Notes: generated by a model not told the origin, from the letters alone. A DNA stretch of 37,603 nt from Alphaproteobacteria bacterium (GCA_021776705.1 JAJFFL010000155.1:1-37603), one strand, 5' to 3'. Shown: positions 17,672 to 26,122, numbered from the stretch's first letter. A program made the numbers and translations.

Positions 17672-18274
17672 TCAGTCTCCCGGTGTCCAAGCTTCATAGT
17701 CGCCGGTCTGCTTGGCGCGCCCTTCGGACCGCGCCAGCGAGCCCTGCGGGCGCCAAGCGTGAAGCGTGCCGGTGAGGTTCGGCCGGTGATCCAACTCCCA
17801 GCTGCGGCGCGGCAGGCCTCGAACCCGGCTTTTGGTCGGAGCGGCGCTGTCCGGCGCGCCCGGCGCCGTTCGATCCAGCCAAGCGCGCCAGTCGTCCGGC
17901 ACTGTCGCCACTTCGGCGCCGTCGGCGAAAGCCACGAAGCGCCGACGGCGCACGTCATCGACCGACGTCCGCACTTCTTCAAAATACCGATTCCCGAGGC
18001 CGTCCTCGCCGACCAAATCCAGGCTCGGCGGTTCGGCGACGGTGTGGTGCAGCCAGCCGTGCCAGTCCGGCGGGACGCGGGACGCGTCGGCGTAGCCGTT
18101 GTAGGTGACATAGCGGCGCTTGCGGCCTTCAAGGCTGGTCCGGCGCTCTTCAAAGTAGCGGTTGCCGTACTCGTCCGCCCCGATGAAACGCGCGCCACGG
18201 CTCAGCAGCGTCCAGGCGGTCCCGATCGTGACGCCGTCCCACCAGGCGAACAGCCGTTTTATAAAGCGCAGCAT
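17672..18274 (-). CDS. NDUFA12-family complex I accessory subunit with duplicated core domain
   Basis: NDUFA12 (17.2-kDa type) is an accessory subunit on the peripheral arm of respiratory NADH:ubiquinone oxidoreductase in alphaproteobacteria and mitochondria. This 200-residue version starts LFAWWDGVTIGTAW and ends PNLTGTLHAWRPQGS with TGDYEAWTPG, the usual termini. The core appears twice: residues 31-83 (IGADEYGNRYFEERRTS ... PPDWHGWLHHT) and 88-141 (VGEDGLGNRYFEEVRTS ... PDDWRAWLDRT). Usual bacterial members are about 120-140 residues with one copy. The second copy has lost the YNGYA segment and WHGWLHH is changed to WRAWLDR. ATG 18274 has AGGGAAG upstream. It is first in the NDUFA12-mlaD-DUF2155 unit. 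Confidence 0.9.
   Translation of the reverse strand: MLRFIKRLFAWWDGVTIGTAWTLLSRGARFIGADEYGNRYFEERRTSLEGRKRRYVTYNGYADASRVPPDWHGWLHHTVAEPPSLDLVGEDGLGNRYFEEVRTSVDDVRRRRFVAFADGAEVATVPDDWRAWLDRTAPGAPDSAAPTKSRVRGLPRRSWELDHRPNLTGTLHAWRPQGSLARSEGRAKQTGDYEAWTPGD
17852..18184 (-). repeat. Tandem duplicated NDUFA12 core (57-codon period)
   Basis: Copy 1 spans 18184-18026 and copy 2 spans 18013-17852 on the minus strand. About half of aligned residues are identical, including GNRYFEE, RTS, RRR/KRR-V, P-D and W--WL--T. Divergence indicates an old, retained duplication. Confidence 0.85.
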
Positions 18275-18397
18275 AAGGTCTTCCCTGTGAATCGGGGCGG
18301 AATATGCACGCCGTTCCCAAGGCCGTCCAGCGCCGGCGGCGAGGCCGAAAAAACAGCGTTCGGGCGGTGGAAAACGGCTCGCAAACCGCGCCCGACG

Positions 18398-18412
18398 ATA
18401 CTATATTTAGCG
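18398..18412 (+). promoter_or_regulatory. Candidate NrdR box upstream of nrdJ
   Basis: atactatatttagcg matches 12 of 15 positions of the NrdR palindrome acaCwATATAtwGtg (compared with acactatatatagtg). It ends 25 bases before the nrdJ ATG in an otherwise GC-rich spacer. NrdR represses ribonucleotide reductase genes when dATP is high. The usual second box about three helical turns away is not obvious. It could also be part of a -10 region. Confidence 0.45.
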
Positions 18413-18437
18413 TCTGATATTGAGTGGGGCACTAGTG

Positions 18438-21400
18438 ATGCGCATCGAACGCCGATTCACCGTCGAAGGGGAAGATCCTTATTCCCGGATCGCTTTTCGC
18501 AGCGCCGTGAGTGAACTGCATGGCCTCGACGGCGCTTCGGTAGGCGTCCCCGTGAACGTCGAAGCGCCGGAGGCGTGGAGCCAGACGGCGGTCGACATCC
18601 TGGCGCAAAAATATCTGCGGCGCGGCGGCGTGCCGGCGGCGCTCAAGTCCGTCGTCGAAAAAGGCGTGCCGGCGTGGCTGCGCCGTCGCCGCGCCGACGA
18701 CAAGGCCCTGGCCGACATCGTCGAGTCCGACCGGTCCACGTCCGAAACCTCGGCCAAGCAGGTGTTCGACCGCATGGCCGGCGCTTGGACTTATTGGGGT
18801 TGGAAAGAAGGCCATTTCCGCGACGAGAGCGACGCGCGCGCTTTTTTCGACGAAATCCGCTACATGCTCGCCGCCCAGATCGCCGCGCCGAACAGCCCGC
18901 AATGGTTCAACACCGGATTGCATTGGGCCTACGGCCTCGACGGCGGCCCTCAGGGCCATTGGTATGTCGATCCCGACACCGGTCGGGCGCGCAAGACCGA
19001 CAACGCTTACGAACGACCGCAACCGCACGCGTGCTTCATTCAGCATGTCGACGACGACCTCCTCGCCGAAGGGGGGATCATGGATCTCTGGACCCGCGAA
19101 GCGCGGCTGTTCAAATTCGGCTCGGGCGCCGGATCCAACTATTCCTCGATCCGCGGACGCGGCGAGCCGCTGTCGGGCGGCGGTGAATCGTCGGGGCTCT
19201 TGAGTTTCCTCAAAGTCGGCGACGCGGCGGCCGGCGCGATCAAGTCCGGCGGAGTCACTCGTCGCGCCGCCAAGATGGTGGTCGTCGACGTCGACCACCC
19301 GGACATCGAGAGCTTCATCGACTGGAAGGCCAAAGAGGAGCGCAAGGTCGCCGCCTTGGTCGCCGGCTCGCATCTTTTGAAAGCGCGGTTGGAGGCGATC
19401 CTCCGCGCGTGCGTCAATTGCGAGGGGGCGGCCGAAGACTGCCTCGACCCAGAGAAAAATGCCGCCCTGAAGCGCGAGATCAAGGCGGCCCGTCGCGCCG
19501 GCGCGCCGGACGGGGTGATCGCCCAGACCCTGGCGCTCGCCGCCCAGGGCGAGACGGACCTCGATTTCGAAACCTACGACATCGATTGGGACTCGGAGGC
19601 CTACGAGACCGTTTCCGGGCAAAACGCCAACAATTCCGTTCGCATCCCGGACGCCTTCCTGCGCGCCGTCGAAGAAGACGCCGATTGGTCCCTGGTGCGC
19701 CGCACCGACGGCCTCACCTCCAAGACCGTGCGGGCGCGGGACCTGTGGCGCAAGATCGCGCGCGCGGCCTGGGCTTCCGCCGACCCGGGCGTGCAATTCC
19801 ATGACACGATCAACGCCTGGAATACGTGCGCCGCGAGCGGCGAAATCCGCGCGTCGAACCCGTGTTCGGAATACATGTTCCTCGACGACACCGCCTGCAA
19901 CCTCGCGTCGTTGAACCTGAAATCGTTTCTGCGCGACCACGGCGAGTTCGACACCGAGGCCTTTGCGCACGCCGTCCGGCTGTGGACCGTGGCGCTCGAC
20001 GTTTCGGTGTCCATGGCGTCGTTTCCTTCGAAGAACATCGCCAAGCGGTCGGCGGAATTTCGCACCCTCGGATTGGGCTACGCCAACCTTGGCGGCCTCC
20101 TTATGTCGACCGGTCTCGCCTACGACAGCCGCGAAGGCCGCGCCGCGGCGGCGGCCATTACAGCACTGCTGTCGGCGACAGCCTACCGCACGTCGGCCGA
20201 GCTCGCCGCGGCGCTTGAGCCGTTTCCGGCGTACGCGACAAACCAGGTCCACGCCCTGCGGGTGTTGCGCAATCACGCCCGCGCCGCCTACGGGATTGGC
20301 GAGGCGCACGAGTTTGAAGACGTCAACGTTCCACCGTTGCCGCTCGACGTCGACGGCTGTCCCTTTCCGGGTCTCGCCGAGGCCGTTGGTGACGCCTGGG
20401 AGGCGACGCTTGAAGCCGCCGAGACCCACGGCTTGCGCAACGCCCAGACCACCGCCATCGCGCCGACCGGCACGATCGGTCTGGTCATGGACTGCGACAC
20501 CACCGGAATCGAACCGGACTTCGCGCTGGTGAAATTCAAGAAACTCGCCGGCGGCGGCTTCTTCAAGATTATCAATCGCTCGGCGCCCGCTGCGCTGCAG
20601 GCGTTGGGCTACACGCCGGCGGAAATCGCGGAAATTGAAATCTATGCGCTTGGCCGCGGCACTCTCGAGGGCGCGCCGTCGGTGGGGTGGGAGACTTTGA
20701 GGGCCAAAGGCTTCACCGACCTCGAAATCCGCACCGTCGAAGACTCGCTCGCCGACGCGTTCGACATCCGCTTCGCCTTCAACCGGTGGACGTTGGGCGA
20801 CGGATTCCTCACCGACGCGCTCGGCATTCCCTCCGAAGACTTGAATCAGCCCGGCTTCGACGTGCTGACCGCGATCGGGTTCAGCGCCCGCGAAGTCGAA
20901 GAAGCCAACACCTACTGCTGCGGCGCAATGACGCTTGAAGGCGCGCCGCACTTGAAACTGGAACACCTGCCGGTGTTCGACTGCGCCGCGCCTTGCGGGC
21001 GGACCGGAACGCGGGCGCTGTCGATCAACGCGCACATCCACATGATGGCCGCGGTGCAGCCCTACGTCTCGGGAGCGATCTCAAAAACCATCAACATGCC
21101 GAACGCCGCCACGATCAACGATTGCTCCACCGCTTACGCCAAGGCCTGGAGCCTCGGCCTCAAGTCGGTCGCGCTTTACCGCGACGGCTCCAAGTTGTCG
21201 CAACCGCTCGCCAGCGCCCTACTCGACGCAGTGGAGCTCGAGGCTTTGGAAGACGTTGTCGAGCAACCGCGCGCGGCGGCCTCGCGCGTTCTCGCGGAGC
21301 GTGTTGTGGAACGCGTTGTCGAGCGTGTCGTCGAACAACCGATGTCGCGCCGCCGTCTGCCCGACCGGCGCAAAGGCTACATTCAAAAGGCGACGGTCGG

Positions 21401-22094
21401 CGGCCACAAGGTCTACCTTCACACCGGCGAATTCGACGACGGCGATCTCGGCGAAATCTTTCTCGACATGCACAAGGAAGGCGCCGCGTTTCGGTCGCTG
21501 ATGAACAATTTCGCGATCGCGATTTCCATCGGCCTGCAGTACGGCGTGCCGCTGGAAGAATTCGTCGACGCCTATGTGTTCACCCGTTTCGACCCGGCGG
21601 GTCCGGTGACCGGCAACGACCGCATCAAACAGGCGACGTCGATCCTCGACTCCCTCTTCCGAGAACTCGCGGTGTCCTATCACGGGCGCGACGATCTCGC
21701 CCACGTCGACCCAAGCCGCGCCGCGTCCGACGGACTCGGCGGCGGCGTCAAGGAAGGCCGATTGGAACAAGCGCCGGAGGAGGCCGCCAGCCTGATCTCG
21801 AAGGGGTTCAGCCGCGGCCGGGCTCCCGAGAACCTGATCCTGTTGGCCGACGCCGCCCGACGGCTCAAGGCCCGCATGCCCGGCGGCGGCGACATCGCCG
21901 CCGCGCCGGACGCCGGCTTTGTCGAAACCAGCCCTCCAGCGGGGCCGGGAGCGCGCGACAGAGCGCACGCGGAAGAGGCGAGAATCAAGGGCTACGCCGG
22001 CGATCCATGCCCCGAATGCGGTTCCTTCACGCTGGTGCGATCCGGCACGTGCATGAAGTGCGACACGTGCGGCACATCAACCGGCTGCAGCTGA
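18438..22094 (+). CDS. nrdJ: Adenosylcobalamin-dependent (class II) ribonucleoside-diphosphate reductase
   Basis: The 1218-residue enzyme reduces ribonucleotides to deoxyribonucleotides using a thiyl radical made from coenzyme B12, with or without oxygen. Recognisable parts are [26 protein letters not shown], the catalytic cluster [20 protein letters not shown] (N474, Cys476, E478), and [20 protein letters not shown]. Near the end the redox/zinc-type tail reads CPECGSF ... [13 protein letters not shown], which regenerates the active-site disulfide. A low-complexity linker with three ERVV repeats lies around residues 954-966. Length is normal for the large alphaproteobacterial NrdJ. ATG 18438 is preferred; TTG 18420 and GTG 18435 are alternatives and no ribosome site is strong. 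A candidate NrdR box precedes it; no cobalamin riboswitch is visible. Confidence 0.96.
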   Translation: MRIERRFTVEGEDPYSRIAFRSAVSELHGLDGASVGVPVNVEAPEAWSQTAVDILAQKYLRRGGVPAALKSVVEKGVPAWLRRRRADDKALADIVESDRSTSETSAKQVFDRMAGAWTYWGWKEGHFRDESDARAFFDEIRYMLAAQIAAPNSPQWFNTGLHWAYGLDGGPQGHWYVDPDTGRARKTDNAYERPQPHACFIQHVDDDLLAEGGIMDLWTREARLFKFGSGAGSNYSSIRGRGEPLSGGGESSGLLSFLKVGDAAAGAIKSGGVTRRAAKMVVVDVDHPDIESFIDWKAKEERKVAALVAGSHLLKARLEAILRACVNCEGAAEDCLDPEKNAALKREIKAARRAGAPDGVIAQTLALAAQGETDLDFETYDIDWDSEAYETVSGQNANNSVRIPDAFLRAVEEDADWSLVRRTDGLTSKTVRARDLWRKIARAAWASADPGVQFHDTINAWNTCAASGEIRASNPCSEYMFLDDTACNLASLNLKSFLRDHGEFDTEAFAHAVRLWTVALDVSVSMASFPSKNIAKRSAEFRTLGLGYANLGGLLMSTGLAYDSREGRAAAAAITALLSATAYRTSAELAAALEPFPAYATNQVHALRVLRNHARAAYGIGEAHEFEDVNVPPLPLDVDGCPFPGLAEAVGDAWEATLEAAETHGLRNAQTTAIAPTGTIGLVMDCDTTGIEPDFALVKFKKLAGGGFFKIINRSAPAALQALGYTPAEIAEIEIYALGRGTLEGAPSVGWETLRAKGFTDLEIRTVEDSLADAFDIRFAFNRWTLGDGFLTDALGIPSEDLNQPGFDVLTAIGFSAREVEEANTYCCGAMTLEGAPHLKLEHLPVFDCAAPCGRTGTRALSINAHIHMMAAVQPYVSGAISKTINMPNAATINDCSTAYAKAWSLGLKSVALYRDGSKLSQPLASALLDAVELEALEDVVEQPRAAASRVLAERVVERVVERVVEQPMSRRRLPDRRKGYIQKATVGGHKVYLHTGEFDDGDLGEIFLDMHKEGAAFRSLMNNFAIAISIGLQYGVPLEEFVDAYVFTRFDPAGPVTGNDRIKQATSILDSLFRELAVSYHGRDDLAHVDPSRAASDGLGGGVKEGRLEQAPEEAASLISKGFSRGRAPENLILLADAARRLKARMPGGGDIAAAPDAGFVETSPPAGPGARDRAHAEEARIKGYAGDPCPECGSFTLVRSGTCMKCDTCGTSTGCS
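21297..21332 (+). repeat. Three 12-bp tandem repeats in nrdJ linker (ERVV x3)
   Basis: gagcgtgttgtg, gaacgcgttgtc and gagcgtgtcgtc encode ERVV three times in the linker between the catalytic part and the C-terminal domain. The copies differ only at synonymous positions. Confidence 0.8.
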
Positions 22095-22156
22095 GGAGCG
22101 CCTGCGGCCCGCGGCTTGCTTAACCTCAGGGAAACCATGTCGAGGAGGCCGCCGCC

Positions 22157-22657
22157 ATGCGCGCCCGTTTCATCGCCGCTTTGGCCGCGTTCGCGGTCGC
22201 CGGAACCGCGTCAGCCCAGGACGCCGGGCAAATAGCCCGCGTCGAGGCGGGGCTGAAGGCTTGTCCCGGCTGCAATCTCTTTCAAGCGGATTTCTCGTAT
22301 TGGGACATGCCGGGCCGCGACTTTTCCGGGGCGCGGCTTCGCCAAGCGACGTTGACCGCCGGAATCTTCGACGACACGAACTTCGTCGGAGCCGATCTCT
22401 CGATCCTCGACGGAGCCGCCGCGCGGTTTTCCAGCGCCCGGTTTCGCGACGCCGACCTGTCGCGGGCCAATTTCGTCGGGGCCTATCTTGGCTATGCCGA
22501 CTTCGCCGGCGCGGACCTCACGGACGCGGATCTGTCCGGCGCTGAACTGGAAGGCGCGAAAAACCTGACCCAATCGCAGCTGGACGCGGCCTGCGGCGAT
22601 TCTTCCACGCAACTCCCCTCGCCTTTGACGATAAGGGATTGCGGGTCTCCTTTCTAA
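22157..22657 (+). CDS. Exported pentapeptide-repeat protein 1 (short solenoid, Cys-capped)
   Basis: The 166-residue protein has a signal peptide (MRARFIAALAAFAVAGTASA), then a CPGC pair (residues 36-39) and about five turns of A(D/N)F/L-type pentapeptides: ADFSYWDMPGRDFSGARL, FVGADLSIL, DADLSRANF, ADFAGADLTDADLSGAEL. It ends with the cap shared by the next three genes: LTQSQLDAACGD, a Thr-x-Leu-Pro stretch and LTIRDC. Pentapeptide repeats fold as a right-handed square beta-helix. GGAGG precedes the ATG. It lies 62 bases after nrdJ and 86 before the next family member. No enzymatic motif is present and function is unknown; export to the periplasm is inferred from the signal peptide. Confidence 0.88.
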   Translation: MRARFIAALAAFAVAGTASAQDAGQIARVEAGLKACPGCNLFQADFSYWDMPGRDFSGARLRQATLTAGIFDDTNFVGADLSILDGAAARFSSARFRDADLSRANFVGAYLGYADFAGADLTDADLSGAELEGAKNLTQSQLDAACGDSSTQLPSPLTIRDCGSPF

Positions 22658-22743
22658 GGACTTACAAGGATTTAAGTACTTTCCTCCGGCGCATCGGGGT
22701 ACCTCTGAGACCGACCTAGACGGAACCGGACAAGGAGGACGCG

Positions 22744-24465
22744 GTGCGCGGAGCGCTTCTCACCGCCGTATTCATGATCGTCTTCGCGAGCCCCGCGTTC
22801 GCGCAAAAGGACGACGTGAAGAAAACCAAGGCGATCGGGGGCGTCTGCTCCGATTGCGATTATTCCGGCAACAATCTTAACGGAGCCACGATCAGCGGAA
22901 ACCTGCCGCGGTCGAATTTCTCCGGAGCCAAGCTGCAAAAAACCCGCATCAGCGGCAACCTCACGAATGCGAATTTCGCCCGCGCCGATCTGACGCGCGC
23001 CGTCATCCAGGGCGGCAACATGTCTCAAAGCGATTTTTCGGGAGCGCGGCTGAACCGCGCGGAAATCATGGGCGCCAACTTCTCGGCGTCGGATTTCTCC
23101 AGCGCCGAACTCCAGGAAGCGGAAGTCGTCGGCGCTAATTTTTCAGACGTGACGTTTCTGGGCGCCAAACTCAGTGCTGGGGAGTTTCAGGGCACGACGT
23201 TCGTGCGCGGCGATTTTTCCCGCACTGTTCTTTCCGGTTCGAGTTTCGCCGGCAGCGTCTTCAAGGGCGCGAAGTTCGAGGGCGCCGACCTGTCCGGCTC
23301 CGAGTTTGAAGGCGCCATCTTTGAGAACGCGGTCTTCGCCGACACCAACGTCGAAGGCGCCGATTTCAGCGGCGCCATGTTCGGCGGCGCCGACCTGACG
23401 GGCGCGCGCGGCTTGACCGTCAGCCAACTTGAATCCGCTTGCGGCGACGACGACACCAAGTTGCCCGCGAACCTGTCGGAAACGCCGCTCAAGAGCTGCG
23501 CCGACTACCATTTCGGCAAGAAGTTCGGCTTCAGTTCCCGATACTTTTTCGGCCCGGACGGGGTCGACGTGTTCCAGAATCACCAAAACGGCTTCGTCAT
23601 GCCGGACGTTGATGTCCGCGTGGTTGAGAACGGGCGCGGCGTCTTCGCCATCACCGGCAAAGATGGATCGTTTTCGTTCGTCGTTCCCGATGGCGACCTG
23701 GCCGCGTTCGAAAACTTCGAGGCCTTCGCCGACGCCGCCGAAGCCCTCACCGAATCGCGGATGGCGTTGAACGAAGCCTTCGCGGCGGCGCACGGCGACA
23801 TCGATCTTGAGATGCGCGACGCCATCGACGCCGCGCGCAACGCCCTCAACGAAGTTCAGATCGACCTCGACATCGATCCCACAGACTCGCTCCAGGAAGC
23901 CCGTCGTGCGCTGGAGAGCGCGACTCTTGCGTCTCAGGGCGAATACGTCACCGAGGCCCTCCAGGAAGCGTTGGATGCGTTGGACGACGCCGAAATGGAG
24001 TGGATCGACGCTCGCGACGAGCTTCGAGAAGAACGGCTCGATCGCCGCATCGAAGTCATCGACGCCCGGCGCGACCTCGAGGAATCCCGCGTCGAGCGCG
24101 AGTTCGAAATGCGCGAGCGCGCTCTGGAACGTGAATACACGTCCAAAGAACGCAGCCTGGCGCGTGCCTTTCGCGATCGAGAGCGTGCGATTGAAGTTGA
24201 ACAATCCCTGATCGAACGTCGCCTCGACCGGGCCGACGACAGTGAAACTCGCGCTCTCGAGAACCGGCTGCGCGAGCTCGAAAACGAACTCGAACGTTTG
24301 GAAGGCGAATACGAACAAGCGGAAGCCAAACTCGAAACCGAGCAGGAAGCCGCCGAAGAGCGCTTTGAAGCCGAATACGAAGAACGCCTCCAGCAACTGC
24401 ACGCTGAAATCGACGCCATGATGCACGACATCGAACGCGAGGCTGAAACCGACGTCGAACACTGA
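22744..24465 (+). CDS. Exported pentapeptide-repeat protein 2 with long C-terminal coiled coil
   Basis: The 573-residue protein starts at GTG 22744 (AAGGAGG upstream) with a signal peptide ending near PAFAQ. CSDC (35-38) precedes about nine solenoid turns (40-222) rich in ANFS, SDFSGARL and GADLSGSEFEGA. The turn-start Gly-Asn motif recurs every 19-20 residues, at the position occupied by His in the next two proteins. The family cap LTVSQLESACGD...C ends near 252. Then comes a small beta-like segment containing GKDGSFSFVVPDGD, and from about 325 to the end an unbroken charged helix (ERALEREYTSKERSLARAF, LRELENELERLEGEYEQAE). The E/R pairs spaced four apart fit a coiled coil or single alpha helix. 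No known domain combination of this kind comes to mind; function unknown. Confidence 0.88.
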   Translation: MRGALLTAVFMIVFASPAFAQKDDVKKTKAIGGVCSDCDYSGNNLNGATISGNLPRSNFSGAKLQKTRISGNLTNANFARADLTRAVIQGGNMSQSDFSGARLNRAEIMGANFSASDFSSAELQEAEVVGANFSDVTFLGAKLSAGEFQGTTFVRGDFSRTVLSGSSFAGSVFKGAKFEGADLSGSEFEGAIFENAVFADTNVEGADFSGAMFGGADLTGARGLTVSQLESACGDDDTKLPANLSETPLKSCADYHFGKKFGFSSRYFFGPDGVDVFQNHQNGFVMPDVDVRVVENGRGVFAITGKDGSFSFVVPDGDLAAFENFEAFADAAEALTESRMALNEAFAAAHGDIDLEMRDAIDAARNALNEVQIDLDIDPTDSLQEARRALESATLASQGEYVTEALQEALDALDDAEMEWIDARDELREERLDRRIEVIDARRDLEESRVEREFEMRERALEREYTSKERSLARAFRDRERAIEVEQSLIERRLDRADDSETRALENRLRELENELERLEGEYEQAEAKLETEQEAAEERFEAEYEERLQQLHAEIDAMMHDIEREAETDVEH

Positions 24466-24500
24466 CGTCGACCGTTCTCGCTCAACGGGGAGAAACTTTC

Positions 24501-25280
24501 ATGCGCCTGCTGCTTGCCGCCTTGGTCGCCGGAGCCGCCGTTTCGAGCGCGGCCGTCGCCGACGATGAACGCGAATGTTCCGGCTGCGACTACGCCGGCC
24601 GCAATCTCGCCGACAAAAATTTCACCCGCGTCGATTTCGAGTATTCAACGTTCGCCAACGCCACCCTCACCGGGTCGCGTTTTGCGCACTCCTCGTTCGA
24701 AGGCGCGACGTTCGACGACGCCGACATGCGCGGCGCCAATCTGGCGCATACGGATTTTGAAGGATCCAGCTTTGCGCGCGTCGATTTCACCGACGCCACT
24801 CTGTCGCACAGCGACTTCGACGCCTCCGACGCGCCGGGCGCGATTTTCACGAACGCCGATATCTCACACGTCGACTTTGACGCCTCGGATTTGACCGCCG
24901 CCCAGTTCGGCGGCGCCCAAATTCGCCACGCCGACTTCGACGCTGGACGGCTTGGCGACGCGGTGTTCGACGACGGGCGGCTGATTCATGTCGACTTCGA
25001 CGAATCAATCCTCGATGGCGCGTCCTTCCGGAACGCCTATCTTGAGCACGTCGATTTCGACGGAGCCACGGCCCGCTCTCTCGACTTCACCGGCGCGGAA
25101 TTCCGGATCGTCGACTTCTCCAATGTCGACTTGTCGGACGCGGCCGGCCTGACTGCCGCGCAACTCACGATGGCCTGCGGCACCAATCTCACGCGCGTGC
25201 CTGACGGACTCACGATCCAAAACTGCAAGGACGCGCCTTGGAACGAAGGCCGCTTTTGGAACTCATCCTGGCGCAATTGA
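24501..25280 (+). CDS. Exported pentapeptide-repeat protein 3 with His/Asp ladder
   Basis: The 259-residue protein has a signal peptide (cleavage near AVADDE), CSGC (26-29), about nine solenoid turns (31-210), the shared cap LTAAQLTMACG ... LTIQNC, and a Trp/Asn-rich tail. Histidines occupy residues 63, 83, 103, 123, 143, 163 and 183, exactly one 20-residue turn apart. They recur in the motif xHVDFD (AHTDFE, SHSDFD, SHVDFD, RHADFD, IHVDFD, EHVDFD). With the central Phe inward, His (i+2 of the preceding repeat), Asp (i-1) and Asp/Glu (i+1) all point outward on one face. Metal or mineral binding is my inference; it is not a known motif to me. GGGGAG lies upstream of ATG 24501, 35 bases after the previous stop. 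Confidence 0.9.
   Translation: MRLLLAALVAGAAVSSAAVADDERECSGCDYAGRNLADKNFTRVDFEYSTFANATLTGSRFAHSSFEGATFDDADMRGANLAHTDFEGSSFARVDFTDATLSHSDFDASDAPGAIFTNADISHVDFDASDLTAAQFGGAQIRHADFDAGRLGDAVFDDGRLIHVDFDESILDGASFRNAYLEHVDFDGATARSLDFTGAEFRIVDFSNVDLSDAAGLTAAQLTMACGTNLTRVPDGLTIQNCKDAPWNEGRFWNSSWRN
24687..25061 (+). repeat. 60-bp periodic ladder region of pentapeptide protein 3
   Basis: The codons of the H-x-D-F-(D/E) motif recur every 60 bases from 24687 to 25061 (seven times; the first has Ser in place of Asp). Codons differ between copies (cac/cat, gac/gat, ttt/ttc), so the amino acids rather than the DNA repeat are conserved. Confidence 0.85.
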
Positions 25281-25315
25281 CCTCCGCCAGAACTCAAAAA
25301 ACCCGGGAGACCAAA

Positions 25316-26122
25316 ATGACGACGTTGATCACCGCCGCCGGAGTCGGCGCGCTTGCTCTCGCCGCCTCCGCACTCGCGCACCCAGACGATGACGGCGCGC
25401 GGCGCGACAAGAACATGTGCATTTCGTGCGATTATTCGAACGACGATCTCAGCGGTCGCGACTTCAGCCAAAGGAGCTTCGTCAGCGTCAATTTTGACGG
25501 CGCCAACCTGACAGACGCCACCATCTCGCACTCCTCCCTCGCCAACGCGACGTTTCGCAACGCCACGATGCGTCGCGCGACCATCGCCCACGTCAACGTC
25601 GGCGGCGCCGACTTCTCTCGTTCCGACATGCGCGAATCTCGGCTTCAACACGCCAACTTCGGCGACGCCGGTCTCGGCGAAATCGATTTGACGGCGGCCG
25701 ACGTTCAACACGTCAACTTCGGGTCCGTGGACGGCGACAATCTGATCGCCGACACCGCCACGTTCGACCATGTCAATTTCGGGCACGCGGTCTTGATCAA
25801 GGCGAGATTTGAAGGCGCGAGCTTCGCACATGTGAATTTCGGTCGAGCGCGACTCGCCGACGCGTCTTTCATCGACACGGAAATCTCTGAGTCGAACTTT
25901 CACGACGTCGCGTTCGACAGCTCCGACTTTCGCGGCGCACGCCTTCATGAAGTCGCCTTCGAAGGCGCGGACCTTTCGAGCGCTCGCGGCCTCAATCAGG
26001 GCATGCTCGCCGTCGCCTGCGGGGACAGCGACACGCGGCTGCCGAACGGTCTGACGATCGCCGACTGCGATGACGTGCCCTGGATGGAGAATCGCCGTTC
26101 GCATCGAAACTACGACGATTGA
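25316..26122 (+). CDS. Exported pentapeptide-repeat protein 4 with His/Asn ladder
   Basis: From ATG 25316 (CGGGAGA upstream) the product has 268 residues: signal peptide MTTLITAAGVGALALAASALA, CISC (35-38), a solenoid of about nine turns (39-220), the family cap NQGMLAVACGD ... LTIADC and a polar tail ending RSHRNYDD. Histidines lie at 72, 92, 112, 132, 152 and 172, again exactly 20 apart, five of them in HxN(F/V)G (HVNVG, HANFG, HVNFG). It is therefore a paralogue of protein 3 with Asn and Gly replacing the two acidic ladder positions. A longer frame back to 25238 would overlap the previous gene and bury the signal peptide, so it is rejected. Probably co-transcribed with proteins 1-3. Function unknown. 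Confidence 0.9.
   Translation: MTTLITAAGVGALALAASALAHPDDDGARRDKNMCISCDYSNDDLSGRDFSQRSFVSVNFDGANLTDATISHSSLANATFRNATMRRATIAHVNVGGADFSRSDMRESRLQHANFGDAGLGEIDLTAADVQHVNFGSVDGDNLIADTATFDHVNFGHAVLIKARFEGASFAHVNFGRARLADASFIDTEISESNFHDVAFDSSDFRGARLHEVAFEGADLSSARGLNQGMLAVACGDSDTRLPNGLTIADCDDVPWMENRRSHRNYDD
25529..25843 (+). repeat. 60-bp periodic ladder region of pentapeptide protein 4
   Basis: Six His codons recur at exact 60-base steps from 25529 to 25829, the last five followed at +2 by Asn and at +4 by Gly. Synonymous differences (cacgtcaacttc, catgtcaatttc, catgtgaatttc) show conservation at protein level. Confidence 0.85.

Noticed and set aside
18275-18437. Cobalamin riboswitch upstream of the B12-dependent reductase
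   Set aside because: The 163-base spacer lacks a B12-box-like sequence and is too short for the full element with a leader.
22658-22743. AT-richer patch with aagtactt palindrome before pentapeptide protein 2 as a promoter
   Set aside because: No convincing -35/-10 pair at suitable spacing; left unannotated as a site.
25238-25315. N-terminal extension of pentapeptide protein 4
   Set aside because: It would overlap the upstream gene and place 26 polar residues before a good signal peptide; ATG 25316 has its own ribosome site.
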